A stretch of DNA of 8,412 nt from NCBI GenBank assembly GCA_025464545.1, contig JAODMA010000320.1, positions 1-8,412 on the forward strand, written 5' to 3'. Positions within the stretch are counted from its first letter, which is position 1. Each line of letters starts with the position of its first letter. Both the position numbers and the translations under genes were made by a program. Source of the stretch: Arthrobacter sp. (GTDB taxonomy: Bacteria > Actinomycetota > Actinomycetes > Actinomycetales > Micrococcaceae). Shown one piece after another: positions 1 through 5,847 of the stretch. Under the pieces are notes generated by a model. It was not told where the DNA came from, searched no databases, and saw only the letters and a program-made list of their open reading frames with translations.

Positions 1-1
1 C

Positions 2-91
2 ATCTTCGTCCAGCGCGTTGTGCTGGCGCCGCAGGCCGAGAAGCGCATCGAAAAGCGGACTGTCTCCGCAACCGACCCGGCAGGAGCCTAG
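2..91 (+). CDS. scoA: 3-oxoacid CoA-transferase, alpha subunit (C-terminal end only)
   Basis: Only the last 29 codons are present; the gene starts before the window and stops at TAG 89-91. The tail reads [20 protein letters not shown], followed by [15 protein letters not shown] stretch followed by EKRIEKRT is the usual C-terminus of the alpha subunit of two-subunit CoA-transferases (ScoA/PcaI/AtoD group). The beta subunit follows after a gap of two bases, as is normal for this heteromeric enzyme, and this is the strongest support. The pair moves CoA from succinyl-CoA to a 3-oxoacid such as acetoacetate. Whether the substrate is acetoacetate (scoA) or 3-oxoadipate (pcaI) cannot be read from this fragment; the hydratase and lyase downstream favour acetoacetate. 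Confidence 0.8.
   Translation: MFVQRVVLAPQAEKRIEKRTVSATDPAGA
82..86 (+). promoter_or_regulatory. Ribosome binding site of scoB
   Basis: AGGAG lies 7 bases before the ATG at 94 and overlaps the end of the alpha-subunit gene. It decides the start of the beta subunit, which would otherwise look too long for its family: there is no in-frame ATG near the usual family start. Confidence 0.7.
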
Positions 92-93
92 CC

Positions 94-861
94 ATGGAAA
101 CGAACAGCCCGCAGGGCGCACCGCCGCGTCCGGAAGCCGTCCGTCACGAATATCGGCGTTCCGCCGTCGAACACGCCGGCAATGACGGAAACGACCGCAA
201 AGGCTGGACCCGCAATGAACTGGCGGCCCGGGTGGCGCAGGAACTGCACAACGGCCAGTACGTGAACCTCGGCATCGGCATGCCCACGCTGATCCCCAAC
301 TACATTCCCGCCGGGGTGGAGGTGGTGCTGCACTCGGAGAACGGCATCCTCGGCGTCGGCCCCTACCCGCGCGAGGACGAGGTGGATCCGGACCTGATCA
401 ACGCGGGCAAGGAAACCGTCACAGTCAACAAGGGCGCGGCGTTCTTCGATTCCGCCGCCTCATTCGGCATGATCCGGGGCGGGCACGTTGATGTGGCCGT
501 GCTCGGCGCAATGGAGGTCGCCGTGAACGGTGACCTGGCCAATTGGATGGTTCCGGGCAAGATGGTCAAGGGTATGGGCGGGGCGATGGACCTGGTCTTC
601 GGCGCCAAGAAGGTGATCGTGATGATGGAGCACGTGGACCGGAACGGCAGGCCGAAGATCGTGGAACGCTGCTCGCTGCCGCTGACCGGCAAGGGCTGCG
701 TGGACCGGATCATCACGGACCTCGCCGTCATTGACGTCGTGACCGAGGGCGGGAAGTCCCGGCTGGTGCTCCGTGAACTGGCGCCGAACGTATCGGTCGA
801 GGACGTCGCTGCGGCCACCGGAGCCGAACTCTTCGAGGAAGACCAGGAACTGACGGTATGA
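94..861 (+). CDS. scoB: 3-oxoacid CoA-transferase, beta subunit
   Basis: The 255-residue beta subunit of a heteromeric class I CoA-transferase, cytosolic, which carries the catalytic glutamate that forms the glutamyl-CoA thioester. The family core begins near residue 40 ([13 protein letters not shown]). GIGMPT is at 60-65, and the [10 protein letters not shown] motif at 81-90 contains catalytic Glu82. The glycine-rich [14 protein letters not shown] and [12 protein letters not shown] stretches are also typical. The usual beta subunit is about 210-220 residues; here roughly 38 polar, charged residues precede the core, and AGGAG at 82-86 supports this long start. The gene starts two bases after the alpha subunit and its TGA overlaps the ATG of the MaoC gene (ATGA, 858-861), so the genes are probably translationally coupled. 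With the downstream lyase it would convert acetoacetate plus succinyl-CoA to acetoacetyl-CoA. A 3-oxoadipate transferase (PcaJ) is the main alternative. Confidence 0.92.
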   Translation: METNSPQGAPPRPEAVRHEYRRSAVEHAGNDGNDRKGWTRNELAARVAQELHNGQYVNLGIGMPTLIPNYIPAGVEVVLHSENGILGVGPYPREDEVDPDLINAGKETVTVNKGAAFFDSAASFGMIRGGHVDVAVLGAMEVAVNGDLANWMVPGKMVKGMGGAMDLVFGAKKVIVMMEHVDRNGRPKIVERCSLPLTGKGCVDRIITDLAVIDVVTEGGKSRLVLRELAPNVSVEDVAAATGAELFEEDQELTV

Positions 862-1421
862 CAACGGACGCAGCGGAGGTCACCGGTCCGCGGGTGATCG
901 AACAGCGCGGACTCTACTTCGACGAGCTCGAGGAGGGCGTGGTCTACGCGCACCGGCCGGGCCGGACCGTGACGGAGACGGACAACGTGCTGTTCACCAC
1001 CATGACCATGAACACCCAGGCCCTGCACCTGGATGCCGCCTGGAGCGAGGACCAGCCGTTCGGCCAGCGTCTGATGAACTCGATGTTCACCCTGGCCACC
1101 GTGGTCGGGCAGTCCGTCCCGCAACTGACCCAGGGCACCATCATCGCCCAGCTGGGCCTGACCGACGTGTCTTTCCCGCATCCGCTCTACCACGGCGACA
1201 CGCTGTACACGGGAACGGTCGTGACCGGCAAGCGGCTGTCCTCCTCCCGCCCCGGCCAGGGCATCGTGACCCTGAAGCACACCGGCCGGAACCAGCACGG
1301 CGACGTCGTGGCGCTCGCCACGCGCAGCTGCCTGATGTGGATGCGTGACGCCCACGCCGCCGCGCAGCGGGAAAATGCTGCCCTGAAAGAACGCGCGCGA
1401 AAGGGGAGAATAGACACATGA
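858..1421 (+). CDS. MaoC family enoyl-CoA hydratase
   Basis: A 187-residue single hot-dog-fold protein of the MaoC dehydratase family, cytosolic. The conserved segment [19 protein letters not shown] (42-60) matches the hydratase-2 active-site region, with His57 as the probable catalytic histidine. The position usually held by Asp, five residues before His, is Asn52. A second conserved block covers [16 protein letters not shown] (about 68-83). The [13 protein letters not shown] segment (near 113-125) and [11 protein letters not shown] (near 140-150) are typical of the subgroup related to M. tuberculosis Rv2499c and mesaconyl-CoA hydratases. The ATG overlaps the scoB stop by four bases, with AGGAA at 845-849; its own stop overlaps the lyase start. 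From context it probably hydrates a branched unsaturated CoA ester (3-methylglutaconyl-CoA, or an itaconyl/mesaconyl-type ester) to feed the lyase. The exact substrate is inference. Confidence 0.88.
   Translation: MTTDAAEVTGPRVIEQRGLYFDELEEGVVYAHRPGRTVTETDNVLFTTMTMNTQALHLDAAWSEDQPFGQRLMNSMFTLATVVGQSVPQLTQGTIIAQLGLTDVSFPHPLYHGDTLYTGTVVTGKRLSSSRPGQGIVTLKHTGRNQHGDVVALATRSCLMWMRDAHAAAQRENAALKERARKGRIDT
1403..1408 (+). promoter_or_regulatory. Ribosome binding site of the CitE-like gene
   Basis: GGGGAG lies 9 bases before the ATG at 1418, inside the end of the MaoC gene. It supports the 1418 start and independent ribosome loading in addition to coupling through the ATGA overlap. Confidence 0.6.
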
Positions 1422-2260
1422 GTTTCCTGATGGGCCCTGCCCTGCTGTTCTGCCCCGCCGACCGTCCCGAGCGTTACCAGAAGGCTGCCGAGCGCTCTGA
1501 CGCCGTCATCGTGGACCTGGAGGACGCCGTCGCGCCGGCGGCCAAGCAGCGCGCGCGCGGCGCCATTCTCGCCCAGCTCGGTTCCGCCGGCGATGTCCCG
1601 GAACTGGATCCCAGCCGCACCATCATCCGGGTCAACCCGGCGGGAACGGACGAGTTCGAGAAGGACCTCCACTGCCTCAAGCACACGCCGTACCGGCACG
1701 TCATGCTGGCCAAGGCGGAGAGCGCGGCCCAACTCAAGGCGCTGGAGGGCTACACCGTGATTGCGCTCTGCGAGACGGCCGCCGGAATCCTGAACGCCGC
1801 CGCCATCGCCGCCGAGCCCAACGTCGTGGGCCTGATGTGGGGCGCCGAGGACCTGCTCGCCTCCCTCGGCGGCACCTCCAGCCGGACCGACGACGGCGGC
1901 TACCGTGCCGTGGCGCTGCACGCCCGTTCCACGGTACTCCTGGCCGCCCGGGCCGCCGGCAAGGAAGCCGTCGACTCCGTGTATGTCAACATCCCGGATC
2001 TCGTAGGCCTGGCCGTCGAAGCCCGCGACGCCGTCGCCTCAGGCTTCGGTTCCAAGGCCTGCATCCACCCGAACCAGGTGGCCGTGGTCCGCGGGGCCTA
2101 TGCTCCCTCCGAAGCCGACGTGGCCGCCGCCGCCGAGCTGCTCGACGCCGCCGCCGGGGCGGGTGCGGGGGTGTTCCAGCACAAGGGCAAGATGATCGAC
2201 GGGCCCATCCTCAAGCACGCCGAGTCCACGCTCCGCCGCGCCGGGCGCTCTCCGGTCTAG
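1418..2260 (+). CDS. CitE-like HpcH/HpaI family beta-hydroxyacyl-CoA lyase
   Basis: A 280-residue TIM-barrel lyase of the HpcH/HpaI aldolase/citrate lyase beta-subunit family, cytosolic and Mg-dependent. Visible motifs are VIVDLEDAV (30-38), RVN with Arg71 (CoA/substrate contact), Lys99 in MLAKAES, ALCETAAG with Glu119, and WGAEDL with Asp145. Glu119 and Asp145 are the expected metal ligands. KACIHPNQ (213-220) closes the barrel. No citrate lyase alpha, gamma or ligase genes are nearby, so it is not part of a true citrate lyase; it is a stand-alone acyl-CoA lyase like M. tuberculosis Rv2498c, reported to act in leucine catabolism (HMG-CoA) and itaconate use (citramalyl-CoA). Its start overlaps the MaoC stop (ATGA, 1418-1421). 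Malyl-CoA or methylmalyl-CoA lyase activity is a reasonable alternative. It is the last gene of the operon and faces the response regulator gene. Confidence 0.9.
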   Translation: MSFLMGPALLFCPADRPERYQKAAERSDAVIVDLEDAVAPAAKQRARGAILAQLGSAGDVPELDPSRTIIRVNPAGTDEFEKDLHCLKHTPYRHVMLAKAESAAQLKALEGYTVIALCETAAGILNAAAIAAEPNVVGLMWGAEDLLASLGGTSSRTDDGGYRAVALHARSTVLLAARAAGKEAVDSVYVNIPDLVGLAVEARDAVASGFGSKACIHPNQVAVVRGAYAPSEADVAAAAELLDAAAGAGAGVFQHKGKMIDGPILKHAESTLRRAGRSPV

Positions 2261-2347
2261 GGCTGCCGGCGGGGTTGCCGCTGCAGGATTCCGGCCCCGG
2301 TCCTCCACGGCGGCGCGGGGCAGCGCGGCGTCCGTTGGCCGCGGTCC
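2261..2347. other. Convergent intergenic gap
   Basis: These 87 bases separate the stop of the lyase gene from the stop of the response regulator gene on the opposite strand. The gap is very GC-rich. The best hairpin I see pairs GCCCCG (2294-2299) with CGGGGC (2316-2321) across a 16-base loop, with no following T run on either strand. I cannot call a convincing intrinsic terminator; read-through or factor-dependent termination is possible. Confidence 0.5.
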
Positions 2348-3079
2348 TCACGCCCCGTGCTTCCACAGGTACCGGTTTTCGGGCCGGCCCGCTGCTCCAT
2401 AGCGCGGGGTCAGCCGGGCAAAACCATGCACGACGAGGTACTCCAGGTAGCGCCGGGCGCTGACCCGCGACAATCCGAGCTGCAGCGCCAGGCCAGCCGC
2501 GGAGACATCCTCGCGGCTGGACCGGAGAGCTTCGACCACGGCGTCGAGGGTCGGCCGTGAGAGCCCCTTCGGGAGCCTCGCCACCGGCTCAGCGGCAATG
2601 GCCACCGCGGACGAAGGGCCCGCCGGAAGGCGGGACGGAGCGACCAAACGGTCGATGCTCTCCTGGTCCAACGGCCCCGCGGACGTGCCCGCGGCGAGCT
2701 CACGCCGCAGAGCCAGGTACTCGTCCAACCGGTCGTTCAGGGCCTGGGAGGTGAAGGGCTTGACCAGATAGTGCAGCACGCCGCCGGCCATGGCTGCGCG
2801 CACAGTGTCCAGCTCCCGGGACGCCGTGATAATCAGGACGTCGAGGGGCCGGCTTGGCCGGTTCCGCAACTGCTGCAGAACGTCGAGGCCGGACATGTCT
2901 GGCAGATGGATATCCAGCAGTACCAGCTCCGGCAACAGCTCCGCGGCGAGGTCCAGGCCCTGCTGGCCGGTGTGCGCCATGCCCACTACCTCGAAGCCGC
3001 CGCGGGCCAGCAGGAAGCCGTGATGGATCCCGGCCACTGCCACGTCATCGTCAATGATGAGGGTGCGTATTGCGTTCAT
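2348..3079 (-). CDS. CitB/DctR-type response regulator
   Basis: A 243-residue two-component response regulator, a cytosolic DNA-binding protein. The receiver domain (about 1-120) has the acidic triad Asp10-Asp12, phospho-acceptor Asp56 in LLDIHLPDMSG, Thr85 in IITAS, and Lys107 in YLVKPF. A linker of about 50 residues follows, then a C-terminal winged-HTH-like region: GLSRPTLDAVVEAL (172-185), a helix-turn-helix at about 194-215 (LALQLGLSRVSARRYLEYL) and the family-typical GRPENRYLW (231-239). This architecture is that of CitB, DcuR and DctR. The start at 3079 is chosen because its ATG overlaps the kinase stop (ATGA, 3076-3079); a further upstream in-frame codon at 3127 would add 16 residues that fit no receiver domain. 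No strong Shine-Dalgarno is seen, consistent with translational coupling. The likely target is the tctCBA promoter and possibly its own. Confidence 0.93.
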   Translation of the reverse strand: MNAIRTLIIDDDVAVAGIHHGFLLARGGFEVVGMAHTGQQGLDLAAELLPELVLLDIHLPDMSGLDVLQQLRNRPSRPLDVLIITASRELDTVRAAMAGGVLHYLVKPFTSQALNDRLDEYLALRRELAAGTSAGPLDQESIDRLVAPSRLPAGPSSAVAIAAEPVARLPKGLSRPTLDAVVEALRSSREDVSAAGLALQLGLSRVSARRYLEYLVVHGFARLTPRYGAAGRPENRYLWKHGA

Positions 3080-4656
3080 TGTCTCTGGAGTTCCGCCTCT
3101 GTTGTCCTGAGCACTACGGTAAAGCACGCGCCGCCCAAGGCCGAGGAGGAAACTTCCGCCGCCCCGCCCCTGCGCCGGGCAACCCGCTGGACCAGGGCAA
3201 GACCGAAGCCGCGGCTGTTGATCCCCTCCGCATCCTTGGTCGTGACGCCGGCGTCAAAGACCCGGGCGCGATCGGCCTCCGGGACTCCCGGCCCTTCGTC
3301 CTCCACTGTGATGGTCCGGGCTCCGTCGGCCGTCTCGTCGATCCGGACGGCGATGGTGCTGTCATAGCCGGCCGCGTCCACGGCATTGTCGATCAGGTTG
3401 CCCAGGACGGTGATGACGTCCCCGCCGGCTTCGGGCGAGCAGACCGAATCCGGGCTGACGTCGATCTCGATGCCGCGTTCGGCGCAGACCGTGGACTTGG
3501 CGATCAGGAGCGCCTGAACACCGTGATCCGTGATTCCAGCGGCCAGCGGACGGTTCGCGATGTCCGCGTCGCTGTGGCTGCGGCCCAGGTACTCAATGGC
3601 CTTGTCCCTTTCGCCCAATTCCAGCAGCCCGGAGATAACGTGCAGCTTGTTGGCGAATTCGTGCGCCTGCGCCCGTAGCGCCTGCGTCACGTCAAGCGCA
3701 CCGTCCCGATCCCGCAGCATGGCGTGCAACTCCGTGCGGTCGCGGAGGATCAGGACCTTGCCGACCTCGCGGCCGTCCACGGTGGCCGCGTTGACCTTAC
3801 CCAGCAGGATCCTCTCGCCGGAGAGCACGAGCTCTTCCGTCGCGGACCCGGAGGCCAGCAACCGCTGGACGCCCGGTTCCAGGCAGGCGGCGGCCGGTGA
3901 ACCCGTGATCTCCTCGCCGACGCCCAGCAGCCGCCGGGCCTCGTCATTGACCAGCGCGACCTTTCCGTCGGCGTCGACCGCCACGAGTCCTTCGCCCAGG
4001 CCGTGCAGCATCGCGTCCCGGGTCTCCAACAGAGCCGCAATGTCCTCGGGCTCCAGCTTGTAGATCCGCCGCCACACCATCTTCGAGATGTACATTGCCC
4101 CCAGCGAACTCAGCACGGCTGCCACCAGCAGCCAGCCGAACAGCTGCGGCAGGTCCTCGTGGAGATCCTCGGCGAGGGTGCTTTCCAGCACACCGACAGA
4201 GGCCGAACCGATCACGGTGCCGGTGCCGTCAAAGATTGGAACCTTCACGCGCCAGGATTCGCCCAGCGTCCCGGTCTGGGTACCGACATAGATTTCTCCG
4301 GACAGCGGTACCGAGGGATCGGTCGACACATGTTTCCCGATCTCCGCCGGGTTCGGGTGCGACTGCCGGACCCCGTTGCGGTCGGTCACGACGACGTAGG
4401 TGACGTTGGATGCTTGCCGGATGACTTCGGCGATGGGCTGGATGGTCTCCGCCGGGACCGGAGTGCCGAACGCATCGACCACGGACGGAAGCCGGGCCAC
4501 GCTTTCGGCCACGCCGATCAGCCGGCCCTTGTAGGCATCCCTAAGCTGCTGCTCCTGCATCCGGATGGTCACGGCCCCGACCGCGGTGAGAACAGCCAGG
4601 ACGATGCCCAACTGCAGCGCAACCAGCTGGAAGCGGAGCGGAATCGTGTGAACCAT
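3076..4656 (-). CDS. CitA/DcuS-type sensor histidine kinase
   Basis: A 526-residue inner-membrane sensor kinase. TM1 is at about 8-31. An extracytoplasmic Cache/PDC-type sensor domain (about 32-170) follows, containing DRNGVRQSHPNPAEIG (92-107) and ESWRVKVPIFD (133-143). TM2 is at about 173-192 and a cytoplasmic PAS domain at about 210-305 (GLGEGLVAVDADGKVALVN). The Spo0B-type phosphoacceptor helix is RAQAHEFANKLHVISGLLELG, positions 328-348, with His332. The ATPase domain has the N box NLIDNAVDAA (420-429), G1 DEGPGV (453-458) and G2 GFGLALV (483-489). Ligand-contact positions Arg97, His100, Arg136 and Lys138 align by eye with the R-x-x-H and R-x-K pairs of Klebsiella CitA. The start at ATG 4656 gives a normal short cytoplasmic N-terminus before TM1; a more upstream in-frame start (4770) would add 38 residues running through the promoter region. 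GGGAAA sits 8 bases upstream. It is divergent from tctC and its stop overlaps the regulator start. Confidence 0.93.
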   Translation of the reverse strand: MVHTIPLRFQLVALQLGIVLAVLTAVGAVTIRMQEQQLRDAYKGRLIGVAESVARLPSVVDAFGTPVPAETIQPIAEVIRQASNVTYVVVTDRNGVRQSHPNPAEIGKHVSTDPSVPLSGEIYVGTQTGTLGESWRVKVPIFDGTGTVIGSASVGVLESTLAEDLHEDLPQLFGWLLVAAVLSSLGAMYISKMVWRRIYKLEPEDIAALLETRDAMLHGLGEGLVAVDADGKVALVNDEARRLLGVGEEITGSPAAACLEPGVQRLLASGSATEELVLSGERILLGKVNAATVDGREVGKVLILRDRTELHAMLRDRDGALDVTQALRAQAHEFANKLHVISGLLELGERDKAIEYLGRSHSDADIANRPLAAGITDHGVQALLIAKSTVCAERGIEIDVSPDSVCSPEAGGDVITVLGNLIDNAVDAAGYDSTIAVRIDETADGARTITVEDEGPGVPEADRARVFDAGVTTKDAEGINSRGFGLALVQRVARRRGGAAEVSSSALGGACFTVVLRTTEAELQRQ

Positions 4657-4712
4657 GTCACAAGTTTCCCATCTAAAATTGGTGGTATCCGCCGAAAAGC
4701 GGCCTCCTGCTG

Positions 4713-4727
4713 TGACCAATATGACCA
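4713..4727 (+). repeat. Tandem TGACCA half-sites, candidate operator
   Basis: TGACCA occurs at 4713-4718 and again at 4722-4727, starts nine bases apart. The first copy reads TGACCAAT and its ACCAAT is matched by an inverted ATTGGT at 4678-4683. Response regulators of the CitB/DcuR group bind as dimers to short, loosely conserved repeats, so these are candidates for the neighbouring regulator. The assignment is inference; six-base repeats can arise by chance. Confidence 0.35.
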
Positions 4728-4740
4728 CTACTATCTCTAC

Positions 4741-4755
4741 GGCCAAATAATGGCC
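4741..4755. repeat. Inverted repeat GGCCA-N5-TGGCC, candidate operator
   Basis: A perfect 5+5 palindrome around an all-A/T centre (AATAA), 74 bases before the tctC start codon and 85 bases from the kinase start codon. Its position between two divergent promoters is what an operator site would have. No family-specific consensus is known to me that it matches. Confidence 0.4.
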
Positions 4756-4818
4756 ACGGCCGACGTCCACTCCTAGGGTCGGGGAAGTGATTGACGATGA
4801 CGTGCATCACATTCATTC

Positions 4819-4824
4819 AAGGAG
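4819..4824 (+). promoter_or_regulatory. Ribosome binding site of tctC
   Basis: AAGGAG, part of AAGGAGAG, ends four bases before the ATG at 4829. It is the strongest Shine-Dalgarno in the window and selects this ATG over the in-frame GTG at 4787. A strong site here fits a substrate-binding protein that is needed in excess over its membrane partners. Confidence 0.75.
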
Positions 4825-4828
4825 AGAA

Positions 4829-5845
4829 ATGACTTCCCAGTTCAACTTCACCCGCCGGGCCGCCCTCGCTGCGGGAGCTGCCGGCGTCGTGCTGGCTATG
4901 TCCGCCTGTGCCGGCGGTGGAAGCGGCGCCGCTCCCGGCCAGTCCGCGGCCGCTGAGCCGATCAAGAAGCTCAGCATCATAGTCCCCGCCAACCCGGGCG
5001 GCGGGTGGGACCAGACGGGACGCGCGATGCAGCAGGACCTGCAGTCGAACAAGCTCGTCACCTCCGCCCAGGTCACGAACATCGGCGGCGGCGGCGGGAC
5101 CAACGGGCTCGCCAAGCTCGCCACCGAGAAGGACGTTAACACCCTCATGGTGATGGGCTACGTCATGGTGGGTGCCGTCGAGACCAACGCCGCAAAGACC
5201 CGGCTGGAAGACACCACGCCGATCGCGCGGCTCACCGAAGAGCCGCTGGTGCTGGTGGTGCCGGCGTCGTCGAAGTACCAGTCGGTCGCCGACCTCGTGG
5301 AAGACATCAAGGCCAACGGCAAGGGCGTCGCCATCACCGGCGGGTCGGCCGGCGGCGCTGACCACATCCTGGCCGGCCAGATCCTCAAGTCCCAGGGCGT
5401 CGAGGCGGACAAGCTGAACTACATCGGCTACTCCGGCGGCGGCGAATCGATCGCGGCGCTGCTCGGCAACAAGGTCCAGGCCGGCATTTCCGGTGTGGGA
5501 GAGTACGCCGAACAGGTGAAGGCCGGCAAGGTCCGTGCCCTTGCCGTCTCGGGCCCGGCCGAGGCACCGGCACTGCCGGGCGTCAAGCCGCTCAAGGACC
5601 AGGGCGTCGACGTCGTGCTGACCAACTGGCGCGGTGTCGTGGCACCCGGATCCATTGATGATGCACAGAAGGCCAAGCTGACGGACGTGGTCACGAAGCT
5701 GCATGAGTCGGAGGCCTGGAAGGCCACCCTGGCCAAGAACAACTGGGATGACGCCTTCCTTACGGGTGAGGACTTCAAGACCTTCCTGACCGAGGACATC
5801 GCCAAGGTCAAGACCACGTTGACCGAGATCGGCCTGGTCAAGTAA
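4829..5845 (+). CDS. tctC: TctC-type solute receptor lipoprotein (tripartite tricarboxylate transporter)
   Basis: A 338-residue extracytoplasmic receptor of the Bug/TctC family, which captures a carboxylate and hands it to TctAB. The N-terminus has a twin-arginine pair (TRRAAL, 8-13), a hydrophobic stretch and a lipobox ending in AMSAC with Cys27, so the mature protein is probably a lipid-anchored receptor, as expected in a Gram-positive actinobacterium. A Gly/Ser/Ala linker (28-42) follows. Family motifs are IVPANPGGGWDQTGRAM (51-67), NIGGGGGTNGLAKL (84-97), ITGGSAGGADHI (169-180), YSGGGESIAALLGN (201-214) and TNWRGVVAPGS (265-275). PGGGWDQT is typical of tct-linked receptors as opposed to orphan Bug proteins. 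The start at 4829 follows AAGGAG; a GTG at 4787 would put 14 polar residues before the signal peptide. It is the first gene of tctCBA. The substrate (citrate, another tricarboxylate or a dicarboxylate) cannot be fixed from sequence alone. Confidence 0.93.
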   Translation: MTSQFNFTRRAALAAGAAGVVLAMSACAGGGSGAAPGQSAAAEPIKKLSIIVPANPGGGWDQTGRAMQQDLQSNKLVTSAQVTNIGGGGGTNGLAKLATEKDVNTLMVMGYVMVGAVETNAAKTRLEDTTPIARLTEEPLVLVVPASSKYQSVADLVEDIKANGKGVAITGGSAGGADHILAGQILKSQGVEADKLNYIGYSGGGESIAALLGNKVQAGISGVGEYAEQVKAGKVRALAVSGPAEAPALPGVKPLKDQGVDVVLTNWRGVVAPGSIDDAQKAKLTDVVTKLHESEAWKATLAKNNWDDAFLTGEDFKTFLTEDIAKVKTTLTEIGLVK

Positions 5846-5847
5846 CA

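Larger units (their letters stand above)
4657..4828. promoter_or_regulatory. Divergent control region between the sensor kinase and tctC
   Basis: These 172 bases must hold the promoters for the kinase-regulator pair (leftward) and tctCBA (rightward). The stretch from 4670 to 4755 is visibly richer in A and T than the flanking genes. Short symmetric elements are present: GGCCA-AATAA-TGGCC (4741-4755); ATTGGT (4678-4683) paired with ACCAAT (4715-4720); a direct repeat TGACCA at 4713-4718 and 4722-4727; GCCG-AAAAG-CGGC (4691-4703); and GTGAT (4787-4791) paired with ATCAC (4806-4810). I see no strong sigma-70 promoter for either gene, which fits an activator-dependent promoter. Which element binds the regulator is not known from the sequence. 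Confidence 0.65.

Noticed and set aside
363..1355. A 330-codon open frame on the - strand opposite scoB and the MaoC gene
   Set aside because: It is opposite two clearly conserved enzymes. Long antisense frames are common in GC-rich coding DNA, and its His/Gly/Arg-rich translation shows no domain.
1187..1921. A 244-codon open frame on the - strand opposite the MaoC and CitE-like genes
   Set aside because: Antisense shadow of conserved genes; low-complexity translation and no recognisable motif.
1418..2260. CitE-like gene as the beta subunit of a true citrate lyase linked to citrate uptake
   Set aside because: No citrate lyase alpha, acyl-carrier or ligase genes accompany it; its operon partners are CoA-transferase and MaoC genes, which fit a stand-alone acyl-CoA lyase.
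2294..2321. GCCCCG/CGGGGC hairpin as a terminator between the lyase and regulator genes
   Set aside because: Short stem, 16-base loop and no T run; such pairings are frequent in DNA this GC-rich.
4657..4770. N-terminal extension of the sensor kinase to a start at 4770
   Set aside because: It would cover the AT-richer divergent promoter region and add 38 residues before TM1 unlike CitA/DcuS kinases; ATG 4656 gives the normal topology.
4003..4776. A 257-codon + strand frame opposite the sensor kinase
   Set aside because: Lies opposite the sensor and PAS domains, which are strongly conserved; translation is Gln/His/Arg-rich with no domain.
4792..4820. TTGACG at 4792-4797 as a -35 box for tctC
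   Set aside because: At 17-base spacing the -10 would be near 4815-4820, a poor match, and transcription would start inside the ribosome binding site.
4787..4828. GTG start for TctC giving 14 more residues
   Set aside because: The ATG at 4829 has a strong AAGGAG and begins a normal signal peptide; the extra polar residues would disturb it.
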